This document shows, piece after piece, positions 56,792 to 64,000 of a stretch of 64,000 bases of DNA (position 1 is the first letter of the stretch; every line of letters begins with the position of its first letter). The notes beneath the pieces were generated by a model. That model was given only the letters and a program-made list of their open reading frames with translations, was not told the DNA's origin and ran no database searches. The stretch covers positions 3,596,001 to 3,660,000 of the forward strand of contig CM074764.1 in the NCBI GenBank assembly GCA_037355855.1, in the 5' to 3' direction. Source of the DNA: Pseudo-nitzschia pungens (taxonomy: Eukaryota; Bacillariophyta; Bacillariophyceae; Bacillariales; Bacillariaceae). Both the position numbers and the translations under genes were made by a program.

Positions 56792-58540
56792 TTAAAGAGA
56801 TCTGATATTGACTCCAAAATCACCCCCACCGGGATCGGCATCATCTCCATCTTCATCTTCACCTTCTAGCAAAGCCCTCAATTCTGGACTAACATATTCC
56901 TCAACAAATTCTACCTCTCCTTGCATACCGGACGGATTGTTGCTGCTACTGTAGGTCTCATCCTCCCGACGGAACCTCTCTCTCAATTTTTCCTCACATT
57001 CTCTACCTGTGGTCTCATCCCTCCTCAGCTCTGCAACATCCCTGCACAACTTATTGAACAAAGCAAGACCTTCGTTTGACCATGACTTGTGGGCCCCGCT
57101 GTATTGATCAATATATCTCTTTTTCTGCGTCCGTCTGATAACGGTCGGGTTGCCCTTCCTCTTCTGTTCCACATGATTCACCCATACATGATACTCATTA
57201 TGAATTATCATCAATGCAAATGCTTCATCAGTAACGTGGAAAATTTTACTTATCAAATCGTCCTTCTTGCGGCGATCGAAGTCCCTCTGTTTCGGACAGA
57301 TGCTTGATAAAATCCTAGTCACAAAATAGTACAAATCCTCATTGTCATCACCTCCAGCAATATTACTACTATCGCTGTACCTCCTGTACTGCGGATGCAC
57401 TCCCAGCAGTTGCTTTCTTCCACTAGTAGTAGCAGGACCGTCTCGCACAACAATCTCCACCTTACCAGGAAATGATTCTGGCACCACTCCATCACGATCG
57501 AACGTGTCCTCTAGTAGCAGAAGCAGAAGAATAATTGTGGCATTTACACAAGTGTTAGAGTACTACTGGTACTATTTATCAACCAGCACACTTCAGTCTC
57601 TTCAGCACTTACCCATATAATGTTTTCTAGCCAAAGTTTGTGCATTACGCCTAAGCCTGGCATATGCCTGAATCACCAAACCTTTGTTGAACTCATAAAA
57701 AGTTTCAAAAGGAATATTAGGGGGTGGGAGCACAGAACCCGACGCCACTGCTTGTGTCATAATTGTTTTTACCCTTTTTGCAGTCGGAACGAACTTCATC
57801 TCATGAAACCAGCAAGTCTTTATGTACCGTATCAAGCTGTCATACAAACCTGTCTTTTTTCCATGCTCCTCAAGCAGCTTCTCCAACAATAACATTCCCT
57901 TCCTCCCCTTTTTTGTGGGTGTGTGACTTACTCCTGTTAGTAGTACCATCTGCTTTTGCTTGGGGTCGCAGCTATCTTCTGCCTGCTTTTGCTCCACCAC
58001 CAAATCCTCTAAGTGATTGTTCCTCTCACTTGGTTGGGTCGACGTCGGCTCTCTTCCTTTATGCTCCCGTAGTAGTGCCATATCCCTCCGTAGCTCTTCT
58101 AGCTGTTGCAGCAACGCATCGTAGCTTGGTTTCCCTGCTGGTGTTTCCTCACTGCTAGTACTAGTAGTAGCACCTGGTGTAACCACACCCTTTGTCTGCC
58201 TGGCTTTCGTTGGGGTACCAACCAAACCCACTTTCGGGTTTTGCTTGGCCCTTTTTTTCTTCTCTCTACCACCACCCGCTTCTGTTTGTGGTGGTTTCCG
58301 ACTCGATTTCTGGCTTGGTTTCGTAGTAGTAGCATCACTGCTGCTAGTAGTACTAGTAGCATTCGATACGATTTTTCCACTTCGGTTCTTTCTCGGTGCA
58401 TCGACATTGGTGGGTGCTGCGCTTTCTATTTGTTGAAATGTCTGAAATTCTGTAACCATGTTTTTCAACTTTATTTTTTTTTTAACAAACGATGTAAGAA
58501 TTTCATGCGTCGGCAGTGGGAAAAAATTATGTGAAGGCAT
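56792..58540 (-). CDS. TIR-element gene B, unknown 548-residue protein, two exons
   Basis: Exon 1 is 58540-57613 and exon 2 is 57510-56792. The 102-nt intron has donor ATGG|GTAAGT and acceptor CTACTAG, and the phase-1 junction gives M-E-D-T-F-D-R-D. A later ATG at 58459 is an alternative start. The N-terminal third is Ser/Thr/Lys-rich (GREKKKRAKQNPKVG) and looks nuclear. Residues about 150-175 (YDALLQQLEELRRDMALLRE) predict a coiled coil. A basic, mostly helical region follows (KKGRKGMLLLEKLLEEHGKK, IKTCWFHEMKFVPTAKRVKT). Exon 2 has YYFVTRILSSICPKQRDFDR, MIIHNEYHVWVNHVEQKRKG, HKSWSNEGLALFNKLCRDV and an acidic C-terminus. No DDE, Tyr-recombinase or HUH motif was recognised. It could be a DNA-binding partner of an unseen transposase. 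Confidence 0.8.
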
Positions 58541-60054
58541 CAAATTGTGAACACAGTTTTTCTACCAGCAACAAAAGAACTGTTAATCATTTTCCTAACA
58601 TCAGGTTGCCCGCGAGGGTATTTCTGTAAAAATTTGTTGTTCTCACCAACTGCACTACCTCCAACCTGTACTAGCACTACTACTACTACTATCAGCTACT
58701 AGTAGTAAAAGCAGTAATACTGAGTACACTTCACTATGGAAATTGGTGCCGACGTGGCGAAACGTGTAAGAGCCTTCCCAGCCGCGCCATAATTTTTTTG
58801 CATCAATCTCTGTACATCTCTGTTAATTCTCTACTGTACCCATATCTACTACTACTAAATGCAGTGTTGGCATGTACACCACCAGTACGCAATTGCAACT
58901 ACTACTACAGTATCGATACCACACCAGTAGTAATACCTACATTATTATAGACAATGTCTGCATCCAACACAAAATGACCATGTAGTCTCCATGGTAGTGC
59001 TGCCTGATGGTGATGAGGTTCTCTGGGATCGAGTCCTAGCCTTGGATGTCATTTTCTGTGGGGGACTTTTATTACCTTTTTTGTAAAAAACCAATCATGT
59101 TATCAACAACCAACTACTGCTGCATAACTTATTTCTTTTATAGTCATCTATGCACCCTTTTTTTTCTCACTTTTCACACATGAAGAAAACAAATAGTGGG
59201 GAGTATGACCTCCTGTGTCTAAGAAACAAGCACATTTTGTGGTGTTGGTCCCTCCTTCCGTGGGGCTACCACCCACCAGAAATTTTCTGAAAAAAAATGG
59301 TGTCACATGCAAAATATAATTGCTACCCAGTTTATTCCTTTTCAGTATCCCAACAGATGCATATACTGACCATTATTCACTGTGGAACACAAAAAATCTA
59401 GGACAGTGTGACCCATACACAGGAAATATGCACATTCTGTTGTGTAAACTCTGCTACTGAGGATTTTACTGAGAAAGCAGAACTTACATCCATAATAGAA
59501 TCGGTTGCAAGTTTATTCATTTTTAATATTCTAATAGATGCATATAGTCACCATTATTCAGTGTGGAATACAACAAATGATAGTTAGCGCGACCCATACA
59601 CAGCCAATATGCCTTTTCTGTGGTGTAAACTCGGTTCCTGAGAATTTTTCTGACAAATCAGAACTTCTTACATTCATAATATGATTGGTAGCAAGAAGTT
59701 TATTCCTATTTACTTTTCTAATAGATGCATATAGTACACACCATTATTCAGTGTGGAATACAAAAAATTTGTGACAGTGTGCTGACCCATACACAGGAAA
59801 TATGCACAGTCTGTTGTGTAAACTCTGGTGCTGGGAATTTTACTGAGAAAGCAGAACTTACATCCATCATACTATAACTCCTGGTACTTACATCCATCAT
59901 ACTATAACTCCTGGTACTAGTAAGAAGTTTATTGTTTTTTTTGGGTTGTAAGAGTACATCTTTATTGATTTATTATAATATTATCATAATTGTTACTACT
60001 AATTCCTAAATTATTTGATCCATTTTTACAATGTTTTGATACCCATCCTGCGTC
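58541..60054. repeat. Satellite and spacer between TIR-element genes B and A
   Basis: From about 59190 to 59930 there are about four units with steps near 181-190 bp, marked by CCATTATTCAGTGTGGAATAC (59551 and 59740, with variants near 59370) and TGTGTAAACTCTG. The sequence differs from the copy-1 satellite, but the period and the ATTCAGTG word are shared. 58760-58800 shares GCGCCATAATTTT with copy 1. GGGATCGAGTCC at 59027 resembles a pol III B box. Confidence 0.75.
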
Positions 60055-61401
60055 TTACTTAGGTGGTGGCTTTGTTCCAGGATCCGATCCTGGTGGTGGC
60101 TTTTTCCTCTGGTCGAACGGAAGGCTTGATGTTGAGCTCTTCTTGCCCTTCTTCCCTCCCCCTTTTTTTTTTTTCTTCTTCTTCCCTTTGATGGCCTGTT
60201 TCACGTTTCGGATGTACTTTTCCAAACTCCTTTGTGACACAGTAGTAGCGGTCGGGTTGTCATCTGTGATCTGAGTGTATACCATAGCACGGAAGTGGAA
60301 TCTTTGTTGCATTGTCATATCATTAGTTTCACCACTAATAATGGTTTCGATTTGTTCCTCTGTCAAAAGCTGATCTGCCTCCTCAATTCTCGCATGCGCT
60401 TCTTCCACTTGCTCATCTGAACCTCGCCCTCTAGCACCAAAAACTGCCCTGAAATGGTGTCGTACACTTTCTGTGTGATAAGGTCCGACGTGGGTTTCTG
60501 GTTTCTTAGGATCAAATGAATTTTTCAAGAACCAATCGACCTGGGTTTCTTGTTTGTTACTAGGATCAAATGAATTGTTCACGAACCAATTGCCAGCATC
60601 GATCAAGCTTTCTCCAAAGGACCGCCGATAGGCATTAAAACCTGGACCCACAAGGAATGTTAGTTTTGGCTTATCCTCTCTCTTATAGTCCTCATTCTCG
60701 GTTGTGGCAGTTTGTTTTAAATGTGGTTTCTCAACAACTTCGTCGTAGCAGAATAAACCATGCATAGAGCCAGGACATTCCAGGTGTTTTTTTTCATCCT
60801 CAAAGGTGGTGAGTGTCTGCAGTACTTTTACGTTTTTCGCCACCATTTTAAACTTCTTGATGGAAGTACTGTCTTTCATCTCAATGACAGATTCGGACCT
60901 GTGATTTATTTTCCGGTTCAACCTCTGCTGCTTTCGGAACTTGCGATCATTATAGTCCCCTTTGGTACCATTAGTATTGTTCGAATTGTCACCCATGGTT
61001 GGGGCAGTGGAACGATCCGAGTTATTTGAACTGTTGTTGTTGGCACCATCACTGTTGGTAGTGTCGTCCATGGTTGGGGCAGTGGAATGGTCCGAATTGT
61101 TGGAACCGTCGGGAGTGGCAGTCGTATCCTCCAAATTGCTAGAATCTCCATGTTGTTGCTCCTGTTCGTAGCGCTGAAGCACAGCTATGGGCCAGTCTGG
61201 TAATGGATTTTTGGATGGCAGACTTGAAGTTATAGGCCATCCATCTGCTGAAGACTCAGACTCACTTTCAGATCGTGGTGATGGTTCGGACGGTGGGCTT
61301 TCAGTTTCCTCTTCTGGTGCGGAATGGGTAGATCTTCTTCTATTTGTGGGGCGTCCGGACGCAGGAAATGTAGCGCCTTTTTTCTTTTTGTGCCTTGCCA
61401 T
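60055..61401 (-). CDS. TIR-element gene A, unknown 448-residue protein
   Basis: A single exon with an ATG at 61401. It begins MARHKKKKGATFPASGRPTN, a basic, nuclear-like start with an AT-hook-like GRP. A long acidic Ser/Asn/Asp-rich region holds a duplicated stretch (SDHSTAPTM / SDRSTAPTM). The C-terminal half looks globular: KKFKMVAKNVKVLQTL, CPGSMHGLFCYDEVV, VGPGFNAYRRSFGESLIDAG, a duplicated WFVNNSFDPSNKQET / WFLKNSFDPKKPET, HHFRAVFGARGRG and ARIEEADQLLTEEQIETIIS. It ends in KGKKKKKKKGGGKKGKK and a Pro-rich tail. No known catalytic motif is seen. It is transcribed in the same direction as gene B, on the other side of the satellite, and is absent from copy 1. Its role is unknown; a DNA-binding function is a guess from composition. 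Confidence 0.8.
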   Translation of the reverse strand: MARHKKKKGATFPASGRPTNRRRSTHSAPEEETESPPSEPSPRSESESESSADGWPITSSLPSKNPLPDWPIAVLQRYEQEQQHGDSSNLEDTTATPDGSNNSDHSTAPTMDDTTNSDGANNNSSNNSDRSTAPTMGDNSNNTNGTKGDYNDRKFRKQQRLNRKINHRSESVIEMKDSTSIKKFKMVAKNVKVLQTLTTFEDEKKHLECPGSMHGLFCYDEVVEKPHLKQTATTENEDYKREDKPKLTFLVGPGFNAYRRSFGESLIDAGNWFVNNSFDPSNKQETQVDWFLKNSFDPKKPETHVGPYHTESVRHHFRAVFGARGRGSDEQVEEAHARIEEADQLLTEEQIETIISGETNDMTMQQRFHFRAMVYTQITDDNPTATTVSQRSLEKYIRNVKQAIKGKKKKKKKGGGKKGKKSSTSSLPFDQRKKPPPGSDPGTKPPPK

Positions 61402-62368
61402 GACGTATCTGCAGGTATTCCCTGATTGTTGAATTGATTGTTATAGATAGAGACCGATTCGATTGTTGTGGAAGGGAACGACGTGTCGAACAATGTGACG
61501 CGTCGTAAAATACATTCGACCGTCTCCAAGCCGATTGAATTGTGATGATTCATCTTAAAACCTTTCGAAATGCAATAGGCAATGGTTCAACTGGTTGAGC
61601 TCATCCCCAACTGTTCATGGAATTGATGTCACTTGTTGTCACGATCGTATGATGAACTTCCATTTCCCCCACCGTGGGCCTTTGCTCGGAACGGGCCTTT
61701 GCTCGAAACGAACAATTTCCAAAAAAAAAAAAACCATTGTGAAACGGCCTTTACACATTGACATCAGTTTTAAACCGTAAACGAAGGTACTCCTTCCACT
61801 TCAAATTCAAACGACGCTACTCCTTCCACTTCAAATTCAAACGACGCTACTCCTTCCACTTAAATTATTTTCTAATTTTTTGATTGGCTCATTCATAAGG
61901 AATTTTTTGATTGGCTCGTTCATAAGGAATTTTTTGATTGGCTCATTGTGGGGAAGACACTAGTACAGTATAGTAGGATGTGTATGATGCTACTTCGCGC
62001 CAAAAATTTTGTACTAGTAACATACGTACATACATACGTACAGTGTACAGCGTACTGTACCATGTCATTTTTTTTGGCAGCATGTATACTTAGTACCGCA
62101 TCGTACCGGTACATACATTTCTGTCTTTTTTTCTTACGTCATTTTCTTCGGTGAATTTTCCGCCCCACATCTCCCTCGTGGAGGATGTGTCATAATTTTC
62201 ATTTTCGTTTCAATTCTTGCATCGGAATATTCTGGCCGGTCCAGTTTAACCTAGCCATCAGGCACCGGGACCATCTCTTTTGAAAAAGACACAAATGCTG
62301 TGGACAGCTTGAGAACGGCCGCTCTTGCTTTCTGCACTGTTGTCTGATTCATATCACAGAGGTCGGGT
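61402..62368. other. Non-coding block of TIR element copy 2
   Basis: Contains short tandem repeats: CTACTCCTTCCACTT with CAAATTCAAACGACG (61785-61865) and TTTTTTGATTGGCTCATT (61876-61947). CTTCGCGCCAAAA and 62160-62260 (CCCACATCTCCCTCGTGGAG, then ATGTGTCATAATTTTC) match copy 1 in inverse orientation at 22110 and 21790-21850. Confidence 0.75.
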
Positions 62369-62875
62369 GTGTGGAAGTCCTGGAACTACCTGGCTTACCC
62401 AGATATACGACGTACTGATATTGAAAACAACGAAGACGAAAATCACAACCGATCGGTGCGGAGAGGGGCGACGAGGACGACGAAGGTACGATCGCTCCAG
62501 AGGGGGACGACGGTGGTACGGTCGCTACGATCGCTTCTAACAGGGTGTTTGTTGTTGTTTTTACTTTCGTCTTTCCATAGGGGAGCGACGGCGACGATAA
62601 AGAGGAAGCACCGGAGAGGGACGACGAGGACGACGAAGGTACGATCGCTCCAGAGGGGGACGACGGTGGTACGGTCGCTACGATCGCTTCTAACAGGGTG
62701 CTGTTTGTTGTTGTTTTTACTTTCGTCTTTCCATAGGGGAGCGACGGCGACGATAAAGAGGAAGGTACGATCGCTTCGGACAGGGACGACGGCGGGTACG
62801 ATCGATCGATTGGTGCTGAGAGGGACGACGACGACGCACGGTGCGATCGCTTCACAGACGAACGACGGGACATAG
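62369..62875 (+). CDS. TIR-element gene C fragment (LAYPDI block), copy 2
   Basis: The frame reads WKSWNYLAYPDIRRTDIENN then EDENHNRSVRRG and passes into Arg/Thr-rich sequence encoded by a duplicated ~120-bp block (62486-62610 and 62635-62760). The LAYPDI...NED segment is shared at protein level with the minus strand of copy 1 near 21590-21649. An acceptor-like ATATCACAG precedes it at 62352-62360, and the frame upstream of that (KDTNAVDSLRTAALAFC) may be a preceding exon. Transcription would run towards the minisatellite end, opposite to genes A and B. Function not recognised. Confidence 0.4.
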   Translation: MWKSWNYLAYPDIRRTDIENNEDENHNRSVRRGATRTTKVRSLQRGTTVVRSLRSLLTGCLLLFLLSSFHRGATATIKRKHRRGTTRTTKVRSLQRGTTVVRSLRSLLTGCCLLLFLLSSFHRGATATIKRKVRSLRTGTTAGTIDRLVLRGTTTTHGAIASQTNDGT

Positions 62876-62979
62876 TTTAATACAAATACTTTCTTCTTTT
62901 TTCTTTTATCAAGTACTGCTGTCTGTTACCTCTAGAATCATAACTAACACCAAAATTTTTTCATTCTCTCGTGTTGCAG

Positions 62980-63890
62980 GCGACGGATCGAGTACAGCAG
63001 CGACGGATCGAGCGTCGAGTACAGGAGCGACGGATCGAACGGTTGTTGAATACAGGAGCGACGCCTACCATTTTCGGTTGTTGAGTACAAGATCGACGCC
63101 TACGTTTTTCGGTTGTTGAGTACAAGAGCGACGGAACGAACGAAATAATACAGGAGCGACGCCTACCATTTTCGGTTGTTGAGTACACGAGCGACGGAAC
63201 GAACGAAATACCACTACGATTTTTGGTTGTTGAGTACAGGAGCGACGGATCGAACGTAATACCCCCTACGATTTTCGGTTGTTGAGTACAGGAGCGACGG
63301 AACGAACGAAATACCCCTACGATTTTTGGTTGTCGAGTACAGGAGCGACGGATCGAAAGTGACGCCTACCATTTTCGGTTGTTGAGTACAAGAGCGACGC
63401 CTACGATTTTCGGTTGTTCAGTACAGGAGCGACGGAACGAACGAAATACCCCTACGATTTTCGGTTGTTGAGTACAGGAGCGACGGAACGAACAAAATAC
63501 AGAGCGACGGCACGAACGAAATACTCCTACGCCTACGATTTTCGGTTGTTGAGTACAAGAGCGACGGCACGAACGAAATACTCCTACGCCTACGATTTTC
63601 GGTTGTTGAGTACAAGAGCGACGGCACGAACGAAATACTCCTACGATTTTCGGTTGTTGAGGACAGGAGCGACGCCTACGATTTTCGGTTGTTGAGGACA
63701 GGAGCGACGGCTACGATTTTCGGTTGTTGAGTACAGGAGCGACGCATACGATTTTCGGTTGTTGAGTACAGGAGCGACGCATACGATTTTCGGTTGTTGA
63801 GTACAAGAGCGACGGAACGAACGAAATACCGACGGAACGAACGAAATACCACTACGATTTTCGGTTGTTACAGGAGCGACGGATCGAACG
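62980..63890. repeat. Minisatellite at the right side of TIR element copy 2
   Basis: About 15-20 copies of a 45-65-bp unit built from TTTTCGGTTGTTGAGTACAG, GAGCGACGGAACGAACGAAA and CCTACGA. It corresponds in position to the 19284-21055 array of copy 1, and both contain TACAGG followed by a GACNG-type word, but the units have diverged. Confidence 0.92.
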
Positions 63891-64000
63891 CAATCGGCAG
63901 AAAGGATCACCACAATGACACGTTCCCGCAGGCGAACGATTGGTGACATGGAGGCGACCAACGCAGAAATAAGGGGTGGTAGATGCAAGAGAAGGATCCA
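63891..64000. other. Unique sequence at window end
   Basis: Follows the minisatellite; possibly the start of an element gene. Only about 110 bases are visible and no call is possible. Confidence 0.3.

Larger units (their letters stand above)
56123..64000. mobile_element. TIR DNA element, copy 2, gene-bearing, right end beyond window
   Basis: Starts CGTCCGAAAACTGTTTCTCG, the same terminus as the element at 18786-25051 with one change, directly after copia sequence. Its first ~520 bp match the reverse complement of the right arm of copy 1. The order is: AT-rich end, gene B (56792-58540, -), 181-bp satellite (59190-59930), gene A (60055-61401, -), a conserved non-coding block (61960-62280), the LAYPDI coding block, then minisatellites. 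This mirrors copy 1 apart from the two genes. The opposite terminus and the target duplication lie outside the window; the two bases before the terminus here are TT, not TA. Confidence 0.85.

Overview
The window looks like nuclear DNA of a diatom, most likely a pennate one. The evidence is: GT-AG introns; pol III tRNA genes with T-run terminators; a gene with the diatom-type CRAL-TRIO and HPGN (DUF6824-like) domain pair; a protein with an apparent bipartite plastid/thylakoid leader; Copia elements resembling diatom CoDi families; and a recurrent GTAAGGTTAC-type palindromic word in the spacers. Fewer than ten host genes are supportable. Most of the sequence is mobile elements nested in one another, plus tandem repeats.

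Layout. 1-3448 (-): 5' part of a Ty3/Gypsy gag-pol with an intact frame running off the window edge. 4-12 kb: sparse host DNA with one repeat-rich putative thylakoid-lumen protein gene (6121-7536) and one possible small secreted protein gene (9913-10835). 12.07-12.89 kb (-): tRNA-Ile(AAT), tRNA-Ala(TGC) and tRNA-Val(AAC). 13.4-14.7 kb (-): a spliced gene for a secreted, glycosylation-rich, probably GPI-anchored surface protein. 15.0-16.1 kb: a 129-bp tandem repeat and a larger duplication carrying tRNA T-arm-like words.

18141-33668 is a decayed Copia element. Its 5' LTR was hit twice: by a 279-bp solo LTR (18214-18492, TSD GGCAG) and by a 6.27-kb terminal-inverted-repeat DNA element (18786-25051, TSD TA). 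A second member of the same TIR family starts at 56123, in the opposite orientation, inside a second deleted Copia element (53288-56122), and runs past the window end. This second copy carries two long genes of unknown family (548 and 448 aa) that the first copy lacks. Both copies share terminal sequence, subterminal TCGCGACC words, a roughly 181-bp satellite, a short conserved coding block (LAYPDI) and a minisatellite end. I recognise no transposase.

34.3-36.7 kb is an asparagine-rich hexamer-like repeat field. It abuts a clear RusA-family Holliday-junction resolvase gene (36739-37332, -) that has all catalytic residues and a C-terminal SUMO-interacting-type motif. 38.2-47.7 kb is a foldback element with about 220-bp inverted arms around a gene fragment. 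A tandem array of a gag-only LTR retroelement has inserted into it (38711-47458, TSD GGCAT): two 3954-bp units with no difference seen, sharing three LTRs, plus a collapsed unit on the left. 48.4-52.1 kb (-) holds the CRAL-TRIO and HPGN-domain coding segments, probably one gene.

The most notable items are the eukaryotic RusA-like protein with a SUMO-type tail, the TIR element family with unrecognised cargo, and the shared-LTR tandem array.
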